DNA from: Bacteroidia bacterium
GTDB lineage: Bacteria > Bacteroidota > Bacteroidia > B-17B0 > Aurantibacillaceae
NCBI GenBank assembly: GCA_014378485.1
Contig: JACMNO010000110.1
Location: forward strand, 78,100-142,099
Length of the DNA: 64,000 nucleotides
Direction of reading: 5' to 3'
A program made the position numbers and the translations under genes. The notes beneath the pieces were generated by a model. The model saw only the letters and a program-made list of their open reading frames with translations. It searched no databases and was not told the origin of the DNA. This document shows, in pieces, positions 46,463 to 54,381 of this stretch. Within the stretch, counting starts at the first letter, position 1. Each line of letters begins with the position of its first letter.

Positions 46463-47692
46463 TTATTTAGATAATTTCTTTTTCAGATTTTGATCAATAG
46501 CGTCTAAAAACTCTTCAGTATATAAATAATGTTCCCCATGGTTAACTTTATTTCCATGAGTACATACAGCTAAATCTTTAGTCATTTTTCCACTTTCAAC
46601 AGTCTCCACACAAACCTGCTCTAATGCCAGGCAGAAATCGATCAACTCCTGGTTACCATCTAATTTACCACGGAATTCTAAACCACGTGTCCATGCAAAA
46701 ATACTCGCAATTGGATTGGTTGATGTTGGTTTTCCGTTTTGGTGATCACGGAAGTGACGTGTAACAGTGCCATGCGCAGCTTCAGCTTCCATAATAGTTC
46801 CATCGGGAGTAATTAACACTGATGTCATTAATCCTAATGAACCAAATCCTTGCGCCACAGAGTCAGACTGAACGTCACCATCATAATTTTTACAAGCCCA
46901 AACAAAATTGCCATTCCATTTTAAAGCAGAAGCGACCATATCATCAATTAAACGATGCTCGTATACAATACCTGCTGCTTCGTATTTCGCTTTATAATCT
47001 GCTTGGTAAATTTCTTCAAAAATATCTTTAAAACGGCCATCGTATTTTTTCAGGATTGTATTCTTTGTAGATAAATATAAAGGCCACTTTTTATTTAACG
47101 CTACATTAAAACAAGAATGTGCAAATCCACGGATTGATTCTTCAACATTATACATTCCCATTGCTACACCCGGGCCATTGAATTTGTAGATCTCATGCTC
47201 AATTACTTTTCCATCCTCACCTTCAAATTTCATCGTCAATTTTCCTTTTCCAGGAACTACAAAATCGGTTGCTTTATATTGATCACCAAATGCATGACGT
47301 CCAACAATAATAGGCGCAGTCCAGTTGCTCACCAAACGCGGAACATTTTTACAAACGATTGGCTCGCGAAAAACAGTGCCATCCAAAATATTACGGATTG
47401 TACCATTTGGAGACTTCCACATTTGTTTCAAATTAAACTCTTTTACACGCGCTTCATCAGGAGTAATCGTAGCGCACTTAATACCAACGCCATATTTTTT
47501 AATGGCTTCAGCAGCATCTATAGTAACCTGGTCATTCGTTTCATCGCGGTATTCCATACCCAAATCATAGTATTTGATATCAACATCCAAATAAGGAACA
47601 ATTAATTTGTCTTTAATAAATTTCCAAATGATACGGGTCATTTCATCACCGTCTAATTCTACTACCGGGTTGGCTACTTTAATTTTACTCAT
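46463..47692 (-). CDS. icd: NADP-dependent isocitrate dehydrogenase (eukaryote-like homodimeric type)
   Basis: Oxidises isocitrate to 2-oxoglutarate and CO2 in the TCA cycle, producing NADPH. The 409 residues match the eukaryote-like subfamily, with [20 protein letters not shown] (12-31), [59 protein letters not shown] and the NADP region [20 protein letters not shown]. Length and motifs are complete. Start ATG 47692 follows an A+T-rich leader shared with the divergent gene at 47813. Confidence 0.96.
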   Translation of the reverse strand: MSKIKVANPVVELDGDEMTRIIWKFIKDKLIVPYLDVDIKYYDLGMEYRDETNDQVTIDAAEAIKKYGVGIKCATITPDEARVKEFNLKQMWKSPNGTIRNILDGTVFREPIVCKNVPRLVSNWTAPIIVGRHAFGDQYKATDFVVPGKGKLTMKFEGEDGKVIEHEIYKFNGPGVAMGMYNVEESIRGFAHSCFNVALNKKWPLYLSTKNTILKKYDGRFKDIFEEIYQADYKAKYEAAGIVYEHRLIDDMVASALKWNGNFVWACKNYDGDVQSDSVAQGFGSLGLMTSVLITPDGTIMEAEAAHGTVTRHFRDHQNGKPTSTNPIASIFAWTRGLEFRGKLDGNQELIDFCLALEQVCVETVESGKMTKDLAVCTHGNKVNHGEHYLYTEEFLDAIDQNLKKKLSK

Positions 47693-47812
47693 AATACTAT
47701 CTTGAAATTGGGTTTAAAAAAGTTAGCCAAATTTATAAATATTAAGTCGTTGAGCAAACTATTGTTTTAAATTATTATAGGTATATTTAAATAAATTATA
47801 CTAAAACATTCT

Positions 47813-48778
47813 ATGAAGAATTTACTCGCTTTAATTTTTATAACCTTTGTCGGATCCTGCGTTGCACAGGACCAGTTGTTTAAAAAAGACAATTCAAAAA
47901 TAGAAGTCAAAATTTTGGAAATCAATCAAACCGAAATCAAGTATAAACTTTTCACTTACCAGGATGGCCCAACTATTTCAATACTAAAAAAAGATGTTGC
48001 ATTGATCATATACCAAAATGGGGTTCATGAAGTGTTAAATTCGCCGGTAGAAGCAGCCGTTGTTGGAACTCCCATGATTGTTTATAATAATAGTGGATTT
48101 AGCGGAAACAGAATTAATAGGGATAGCATAGAGAACGCCGCTTTTAATGAATTGGTTTCAACGAAAAACCTGATATCACTTAATATCATGGAACCTTTGA
48201 ATGGATCATTAAGCGTTAATTATATCAGGGAATTTGCTCATAATTATTTGCATATATATGTGCCTATATCCGTTGGGTTTGCATCACCTTATTTTACGCA
48301 ATCTATTAATACCATCTTTTCCGGAAACAATTACAATTCATATAATTCTAACACTTACAGCGCGTTTACTGTTTCTGATTTTAAATACACAAATAAAAGC
48401 TATGAAGCGGGACTTGGAATTCATTTTCAAACAAGCGGTAAACATGCGGTTACTCATTTTATCGGACCCTACATTGGTAGCGCTAGGTTTACAGGCACTT
48501 ATAACAAAAACGGTTATACTTATGATGTCAATGGATATTACTCGTCACCATACACAATAAGCCAATCGTTTACGTTAAATCGATTAAATATTATGCTTGA
48601 TAATGGTGTTTTATTCCGGGTCACAAAAAACTTTAACATAATGTTAATGGCATCGTTAGGATATCATATAGATACTTTTAAAGCAGCAGATGATTTAACG
48701 AAAGCATATAATTTTAATAAAAATCAGTTTCCTTTAAATGCTTTTAAATTCGGTCTTTCGTTCGGTTATCGTTTTTAA
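47813..48778 (+). CDS. Outer-membrane beta-barrel-like protein, unknown function
   Basis: 321 residues with a signal peptide (FITFVGSCVAQ). Residues 25-85 form a small beta domain (IEVKILEINQTEIKYKLFTY, DVALIIYQNGVHEVL) seen at the front of several Bacteroidota exported proteins. From about residue 120 the sequence has alternating amphipathic strands (PLNGSLSVNYIREFAHNYLH, YEAGLGIHFQTSGKHAVTHF) and ends in FKFGLSFGYRF, with a terminal Phe as in outer-membrane barrels. A monocistronic gene with its own terminator. Confidence 0.75.
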   Translation: MKNLLALIFITFVGSCVAQDQLFKKDNSKIEVKILEINQTEIKYKLFTYQDGPTISILKKDVALIIYQNGVHEVLNSPVEAAVVGTPMIVYNNSGFSGNRINRDSIENAAFNELVSTKNLISLNIMEPLNGSLSVNYIREFAHNYLHIYVPISVGFASPYFTQSINTIFSGNNYNSYNSNTYSAFTVSDFKYTNKSYEAGLGIHFQTSGKHAVTHFIGPYIGSARFTGTYNKNGYTYDVNGYYSSPYTISQSFTLNRLNIMLDNGVLFRVTKNFNIMLMASLGYHIDTFKAADDLTKAYNFNKNQFPLNAFKFGLSFGYRF

Positions 48779-48796
48779 TATTTTTAAGTAATTTTG

Positions 48797-48831
48797 AAAA
48801 GGAACAGTTTCATCAGGCTGTTCCTTTTTTT
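48797..48831 (+). terminator. Terminator after the outer-membrane protein gene
   Basis: Stem AAAAGGAACAG/CTGTTCCTTTT (11 bp) followed by T residues. Confidence 0.9.
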
Positions 48832-48847
48832 ATTTGTTTGATATCCT

Positions 48848-48855
48848 TACATTTG
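48848..48855 (+). promoter_or_regulatory. -7 element for metF
   Basis: TACATTTG matches TAnnTTTG exactly, 19 nt before the metF ATG. Confidence 0.55.
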
Positions 48856-48874
48856 TAACTTATTTTAGAAAAGT

Positions 48875-49828
48875 ATGAAAATTACCGAACATCTTAAATC
48901 TGCGAAAGACACTCTATTTTCTATTGAAATACTACCACCGTTAAAAGGAAAAAGTATTCAATCTATTTTTGATGGCATTGATCCATTAATGGAATTTAAG
49001 CCAGCATTTGTCGATGTTACCTATCATCGCGAAGAATATATTTATAAAAAACGAGACGGAGGTTATCTTGAAAAGGTTAGTATCCGCAAGCGTCCTGGCA
49101 CTGTTGGTATTTGTGCCGCCATCATGAATAAATATGATGTGGAGGCTGTGCCGCATATTATATGTGGTGGTTTTACGGTTGAAGAAACAGAAAACGCCTT
49201 AATTGATTTACAATTTTTGGGTATTGATAATGTATTAGCAATTCGTGGCGATAGTATAAAAACAGAATCACATTTTGTGCCTGAGCCTGGTGGCCATAAT
49301 TACGCCATTGATCTTGTAAAGCAAATTAAAGACATGAATACCGGTATTTATTTGGATGACGAAATGAAAGATGCATCTCCCACTAATTTTTGTATGGGTA
49401 TTGCCGGTTATCCCGAAAAACATTTTGAAGCACCAAATTTATACAGTGATATGAAATGGCTTAAAGCTAAAGTGGATGCGGGCGCTGATTATATTGTAAC
49501 TCAAATGTTTTTTGATAATAAAAAATATTTTGAATTTATTGAATTATGCCGCAATAACGGTATAACTATTCCAATTATTCCGGGATTAAAGATTCTGAGT
49601 TCCCGTTCTCAATTAATTGCTTTACCTAAAATTTTTCATATTGATTTGCCGCAGGACCTATTTGTGGAATTGGAAAAATGTAAAGATGATAAAGCCGTAA
49701 AAGAAATTGGCATAAAATGGTGCATTGAACAAAGTAAAGAATTAAAAAAAGCCGGCGTGCCATGCCTGCATTATTATACCATGGGCACCTCTGATAGCAC
49801 AAAGCGAGTGGCTAAAGAGGTGTTTTAA
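48875..49828 (+). CDS. metF: Methylenetetrahydrofolate reductase
   Basis: Reduces 5,10-methylene- to 5-methyl-tetrahydrofolate with an FAD cofactor for methionine synthesis. The 317 residues contain FSIEILPPLKGKSIQSIFDG (13-32), FVDVTYHREEYIYK, HIICGGFTVEETENALIDLQ, NVLAIRGDS and GADYIVTQMFFDNKKYFEFI, all typical of MetF. Somewhat longer than the E. coli enzyme (296 residues), as usual in Bacteroidota. Confidence 0.94.
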   Translation: MKITEHLKSAKDTLFSIEILPPLKGKSIQSIFDGIDPLMEFKPAFVDVTYHREEYIYKKRDGGYLEKVSIRKRPGTVGICAAIMNKYDVEAVPHIICGGFTVEETENALIDLQFLGIDNVLAIRGDSIKTESHFVPEPGGHNYAIDLVKQIKDMNTGIYLDDEMKDASPTNFCMGIAGYPEKHFEAPNLYSDMKWLKAKVDAGADYIVTQMFFDNKKYFEFIELCRNNGITIPIIPGLKILSSRSQLIALPKIFHIDLPQDLFVELEKCKDDKAVKEIGIKWCIEQSKELKKAGVPCLHYYTMGTSDSTKRVAKEVF

Positions 49829-49837
49829 TCTTAATTC

Positions 49838-49866
49838 ATTCTGTTCGCCAGCTGGCGGATCAGAAT
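49838..49866. repeat. 29-bp near-perfect palindrome
   Basis: ATTCTGTTCGCCAGCTGGCG followed by GATCAGAAT, centred on GCCAGCTGGC. Located 10 bp after metF; it could be a repeat unit or a binding site. Confidence 0.7.
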
Positions 49867-49882
49867 CTCCTTCAAATAATTT

Positions 49883-49919
49883 AAAAAAGCGTTTTGGTAA
49901 TACCGAAGCGTTTTTTTTA
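49883..49919 (+). terminator. metF terminator
   Basis: Stem AAAAAAGCGTTTTGGTA paired with TACCGAAGCGTTTTTT (one bulge, G-U pairs), ending in a T tract. Confidence 0.75.
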
Positions 49920-50035
49920 TTAAAACACTTATCGGCCAAACTCAACCAGTTATTAGTTTAAACCGTCCTGTTGCTAATCTCAAAAAATAACGTGATAACG
50001 ATGCCTTAATTTTACATAACACTAAAACTCAGGTT

Positions 50036-52984
50036 ATGAAAAAATTAATTACTCTATTTGCTTTATTACTTTGTTTAACAAATAGTAAAGCGCAAAATTA
50101 TGTTAGTATTGCTGATACAAGTTTTGCTTCCTGGCTTCAAACCAATATTCCTTCAGCCATGCTGGGCAACCAAATGGATACAACAAGCATAGATGTAACA
50201 TCCAGGAAAAGTATTGTTATTCAAAACAGACACATTGTGACTTTAGACGGAATACAATATTTTGATTCTTTAAAAACACTGGATTGTACTATTAATGTTT
50301 ACGACACCATTAATATCAGGCTATCCTCTATTCCTGCTTTGCCTCAGATGCTGGATACATTAATATGTACTGGGAACGCGTTAAATAGTTTGCCACCATT
50401 ACCAAGCGGATTACTGGTTTTATTATGCGGACAAAATTCATTGGATAGCTTACCGGCGTTACCAAATACCATAAAGTTATTAGAATGCTGGAGTAACCAG
50501 TTGGCAAGTCTTCCTGTGTTGTCTGATTCATTAATAGAATTTAACTGCTGTAATAATTTTATTCAAATGATGCCTGCTTTACCGGGCGGCCTTATAACTT
50601 TTACGTGTTCCAATAATCAATTACAAGGTCTTCCGGCATTACCGGGTTCCTTAATTAGTTTAAACTGTAGTACTAACCCAATCCAAACTATACCTGCATT
50701 ACCAAATGCTTTACTCTATTTGGATTGCAGTGGAAACCAGTTAAGCACTCTTCCTGTGTTACCAAATACATTGGAGAATTTAATTTGTAACAACAGTCAG
50801 TTAAGCAGTCTTCCGGCGTTATCAAATGCCTTACTATTTTTAAATTGTTCGCAAAACCAGTTATCCAATTTACCCGCTTTAACTGCATCATTAAACACAA
50901 TCAATTGTTCCAACAATCAATTGGGAAGCATTCCTGTACTGCCAAGCTCTTTGTACAAGTTAAATTGCAATTCTAATCCTTTGGGTATGTTACCGGCACT
51001 TCCAAATACATTAGCACTTTTGTATTGCAATAATGATCAATTACAAAGTCTTCCGGCACAGCCAAATTCACTAATTGACGTAGATTGTAGCTCTAATGTT
51101 CTAACTGCTTTACCGGCACTTTCAACTTCATTAAATATTTTAAACTGTAGTAACAATCAATTAACCGTTTTGCCTTCTTTACCGTTAAGTTTAAATACTT
51201 TGGATTGCCAGACAAATCAACTTACCGTTTTGCCTTCTTTGCCTAATGCTCTCGGCACCTTAAATTGTTCAACAAATCAATTAACGGGCCTTCCAACCTT
51301 CCCAAGCAGCTTTGGTTATTTAAACTGCAATAATAATCTCATAGTATCCCTTCCTGCAATGCCTGGCTCTCTAAATTATTTAACATGCAGTAATAATCAA
51401 TTAACAAATCTTCCTTTACTTCCAACAGGCCTGTCCGTTTTAGATTGCAGTTATAATCTTATTCATTGTTTTGATCCATTTATTGTTTCATCGTCTTTGA
51501 ATATTTCTAACAATCCATTTACCTGCCTTCCTAATTATATTCCGATCATGGATCTTGGAACATTAAACCTGCCTCTTTGCACAGCAGGTAACCCTTTCGG
51601 TTGTCCATCCTCCTTTGGAATTGTGGGATTTACTTACCAGGATAATAACAACACATGTTTAAAAGACAGTGCAGATAAACCACTCATAAACATTCCACTA
51701 AAAATATATGACAACAGTTCAAATTTATTGGGATCTACCTACACGGCTATAAACGGTGTTTATCAATTCCTGGATTCTGCTAACACCTATAATGTCGTGG
51801 TAGATACCATCGGTAAACCATTTCAGGCATCCTGCATTTATCCGGGATTAGACAGTACAGTCACCGTAGCTGTGTTAGACACGAATGTGAATTTCGCTTT
51901 GAAATGTAAACCGGGTTTTGATGTTGGTGTGCAATCCATTTATACCGGCGGAATTATTTTTCCGGGACAAACCCATGTGTTAACAGTAAATGCGGGAGAT
52001 ATCTCAAGATGGTATAATTTAAATTGCTCCTCAGGACGTTCAGGAATCTTATCATTTATTGTAGCTGGTCCTGTAGCCTATATGGGTCCGCATCCCGGTT
52101 CATTAGTGCCTTCTGTATCAGGAAACGTTTTTACGTATTCAATACCAGATTTTGGAACTATAAATAATGGGTCGGATTTTCGAATACTTCTTCAGACATT
52201 CCCAACGGCACAGGCCGGCGACATCATATGCGTTACCGCAAAAGTTAATCCTATAACAGGAGACAATTACCAATCAAACAATTCCTATAAAGCATGCTAT
52301 AATGTTGTTAATTCTTATGACCCTAATATTAAAGAAGTTTATCCGGTTGATGTTGCGCCTAGCTTTAATGATTGGTTAACCTATACCATCCATTTTCAAA
52401 ACACCGGAAATGCTCCGGCTTTTAATATCAAATTAGCGGATACGCTGGATACTGAATTAGACTTAACAACTTTCCAGGTAACTGATTATAGTCATGCAAA
52501 TACAACTACTTTAAATGGGCGGGTTTTGACTGTTAACTTTTCAAACATCCAGCTACCGGATAGTTCAAGCAATCCTGAAGGATCCATAGGGTTCATTCAA
52601 TACCGATTAAAACCAAAAGCTACATGGACAAGGCCCTACAAAATAAAAAATACGGCCTATATCTATTTTGACTTTAATGCACCAATCGTAACCAATACAA
52701 CTTATAATTCCATTTTAGATATTAGCACTGGGATAAATGAACAAACGGAAAATATGATCACACTATATCCTAACCCAACTAACGGAACATTTACGATTGA
52801 AACTAATACCAACGAAAAGCAAACTATTCGTGTATTTGATATGACAGGAAATTCTGTTATTTCACAAACGATGGAAAACGGAAAAACAACGGTTAATGCG
52901 GGGCATTTAGCAGCCGGCATTTACTCCATCAATATTATTATTAGCGGTGCAGTAATAAATAAAAAACTTGTGATTGTGAAATAA
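50036..52984 (+). CDS. Leucine-rich-repeat T9SS surface protein
   Basis: 982 residues. Signal peptide (LITLFALLLCLTNSKAQ), a short cap region, then about 19 LRR units of 21 residues from about 90 to 490 with the pattern LPALPNxLxxLxCSxNQLxx, as in LPALPNALLYLDCSGNQLST. This repeat style resembles the E/P/S-type LRRs of secreted adhesins and effectors such as the SSP class. From about 515 there is an SdrD-B-like segment (IVGFTYQDNNNTCLKDSADK), then a domain beginning SYDPNIKEVYPVDVAPSF shared with the protein at 27195 (TYTIHFQNTGNAPAFNIKLA), and a type A sorting domain (ITLYPNPTNGTFTIETNTNE to INKKLVIVK). Cell-surface adhesion or host/particle binding is inferred. Confidence 0.88.
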   Translation: MKKLITLFALLLCLTNSKAQNYVSIADTSFASWLQTNIPSAMLGNQMDTTSIDVTSRKSIVIQNRHIVTLDGIQYFDSLKTLDCTINVYDTINIRLSSIPALPQMLDTLICTGNALNSLPPLPSGLLVLLCGQNSLDSLPALPNTIKLLECWSNQLASLPVLSDSLIEFNCCNNFIQMMPALPGGLITFTCSNNQLQGLPALPGSLISLNCSTNPIQTIPALPNALLYLDCSGNQLSTLPVLPNTLENLICNNSQLSSLPALSNALLFLNCSQNQLSNLPALTASLNTINCSNNQLGSIPVLPSSLYKLNCNSNPLGMLPALPNTLALLYCNNDQLQSLPAQPNSLIDVDCSSNVLTALPALSTSLNILNCSNNQLTVLPSLPLSLNTLDCQTNQLTVLPSLPNALGTLNCSTNQLTGLPTFPSSFGYLNCNNNLIVSLPAMPGSLNYLTCSNNQLTNLPLLPTGLSVLDCSYNLIHCFDPFIVSSSLNISNNPFTCLPNYIPIMDLGTLNLPLCTAGNPFGCPSSFGIVGFTYQDNNNTCLKDSADKPLINIPLKIYDNSSNLLGSTYTAINGVYQFLDSANTYNVVVDTIGKPFQASCIYPGLDSTVTVAVLDTNVNFALKCKPGFDVGVQSIYTGGIIFPGQTHVLTVNAGDISRWYNLNCSSGRSGILSFIVAGPVAYMGPHPGSLVPSVSGNVFTYSIPDFGTINNGSDFRILLQTFPTAQAGDIICVTAKVNPITGDNYQSNNSYKACYNVVNSYDPNIKEVYPVDVAPSFNDWLTYTIHFQNTGNAPAFNIKLADTLDTELDLTTFQVTDYSHANTTTLNGRVLTVNFSNIQLPDSSSNPEGSIGFIQYRLKPKATWTRPYKIKNTAYIYFDFNAPIVTNTTYNSILDISTGINEQTENMITLYPNPTNGTFTIETNTNEKQTIRVFDMTGNSVISQTMENGKTTVNAGHLAAGIYSINIIISGAVINKKLVIVK

Positions 52985-52995
52985 TATCTTTTAAA

Positions 52996-53036
52996 AACCA
53001 CATAGAAGCATAGTTCTGCTATGTTACTATGTGGTT
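52996..53036. terminator. Hairpin after the LRR gene
   Basis: AACCACATAG pairs with CTATGTGGTT, and GCATAG pairs with CTATG inside it. T runs are short on both sides, so termination is possible but it may be another dispersed repeat. Confidence 0.5.
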
Positions 53037-53069
53037 AAAAAGTCAAACAAAGGTTTAGCCTTTTTCTCT

Positions 53070-53077
53070 TATCTTTG
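53070..53077 (+). promoter_or_regulatory. -7 element for purM
   Basis: TATCTTTG matches TAnnTTTG; the ATG is 21 nt further on. Confidence 0.5.
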
Positions 53078-53098
53078 GAGCTCATTTAGCATCCAAGC

Positions 53099-54319
53099 AT
53101 GTCAGATTTAAAATATAATTTACGAGGCGTTTCAGCTTCCAAAGAAGATGTTCATAATGCCATTTCCAATATTGATAAAGGATTATTTCCACAGGCATTT
53201 TGCAAGATTGTTCCTGATTATTTAACCGGTAGCGAGGAACATTGTATTATCATGCATGCGGATGGTGCTGGAACTAAATCTTCCCTTGCTTATGTTTACT
53301 GGAAAGAAACCGGTGATTTGAGCGTTTGGAAAGGAATTGCACAGGATGCTGTAATCATGAACATTGATGATTTGATTTGCGTTGGTGCCACCAATAATAT
53401 TTTACTGTCGTCTACCATTGGTCGTAATAAAGGATTAATTCCCGGTGAAGTTATTTCTGCAATCATTAATGGTACAGAAGAAGTTCTTCAAAACTTGCGT
53501 GATAATGGAATTGATATCCGTTCAACCGGTGGTGAAACGGCCGATGTCGGTGATCTTGTAAGAACGCTGATTGTTGACAGTACAGTAGTATGCCGCATGA
53601 AAAAATCAGATATCATCTCCAACCACCAAATCAAAGCCGGTGATGTAATTGTTGGTTTATCATCTTCCGGAAAAGCTACCTATGAAACTGAATATAACGG
53701 AGGCATGGGAAGTAACGGACTAACCAGTGCCCGTCATGATGTATTTAGTAAAGCTGTTGCTGAAAAATATCCTGAGTCTTATGACAATGCTTTACCAAAA
53801 GAAGTAACCTATTGCGGTAACCTCAACCTAACCGATAAAATTGAAGTGAGTTATACAGACATTAACGGTAAAGAAATTAGGGAACAAATCACAGCCGGTA
53901 AATTAGTGCTATCTCCAACAAGAACATATGCGCCGGTAGTAAAAAAATTATTGGCTGCATTAGGCACAAAAATCAGCGGCATTGTTCATTGCAGTGGTGG
54001 TGCTCAAACCAAAGTATTACATTTTGTAGAAGGTGTTCACATCATTAAAGATAATTTATTTCCGTTGCCTCCCTTATTCAAAACAATTCAAGAACAAAGC
54101 AAAACCGATTATAAGGAAATGTACAAGGTTTTTAATATGGGTCATCGCCTGGAAGTTTATTTGCCTAAAGAACTTGCAAACGAAGTCATAGCTATTTCAA
54201 AATCATTTAATGTGGATGCACAGATCATTGGAAGAGTTGAAAAATATGATGATTCGACAGGCTCATCATCAGGCAAGAAAGTGACCATTGAATCAGAGTT
54301 CGGGAAATTTGAATATTAA
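53099..54319 (+). CDS. purM: Phosphoribosylformylglycinamidine cyclo-ligase (AIR synthase)
   Basis: Forms aminoimidazole ribotide in purine synthesis with ATP. The 406 residues have the PurM-type N-terminal ATP/FGAM region: MHADGAGTKSSLAYVYWKE (57-75), DAVIMNIDDLICVGATNNIL, IRSTGGETADVGDLV and VIVGLSSSGKATYETEYNGG. The C-terminal half carries VLSPTRTYAPVVKKLL, SGIVHCSGGAQTKVLHFVEG and VFNMGHRLEVYLP. It is longer than the 345-residue E. coli enzyme, as in other Bacteroidota. The long form suggests AIR synthase; hydrogenase-type relatives (HypE) are less likely. Confidence 0.9.
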   Translation: MSDLKYNLRGVSASKEDVHNAISNIDKGLFPQAFCKIVPDYLTGSEEHCIIMHADGAGTKSSLAYVYWKETGDLSVWKGIAQDAVIMNIDDLICVGATNNILLSSTIGRNKGLIPGEVISAIINGTEEVLQNLRDNGIDIRSTGGETADVGDLVRTLIVDSTVVCRMKKSDIISNHQIKAGDVIVGLSSSGKATYETEYNGGMGSNGLTSARHDVFSKAVAEKYPESYDNALPKEVTYCGNLNLTDKIEVSYTDINGKEIREQITAGKLVLSPTRTYAPVVKKLLAALGTKISGIVHCSGGAQTKVLHFVEGVHIIKDNLFPLPPLFKTIQEQSKTDYKEMYKVFNMGHRLEVYLPKELANEVIAISKSFNVDAQIIGRVEKYDDSTGSSSGKKVTIESEFGKFEY

Positions 54320-54324
54320 TTAAA

Positions 54325-54381
54325 TGTCACCCTGAACTTGATTCAGGGTCTAAAGAGATGCTGAATCAAGTTCAGCATGAC
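54325..54381 (+). repeat. Intergenic repeat, family B, copy 3 (best example)
   Basis: TGTCACCCTGAACTTGATTC, AGGGTC, AAAGAGATGC and TGAATCAAGTTCAGCATGAC. Two hairpins are formed: CCTGAACTTGATTCAGG is self-complementary, and GCTGAATCAAGTTCAGC likewise. It fills the gap between convergent genes. Confidence 0.85.

Noticed and set aside
50280..51500. Short regular repeats of 63 bp considered as a non-coding satellite
   Set aside because: They are the 21-residue LRR codons in a continuous open frame with a signal peptide and sorting domain.
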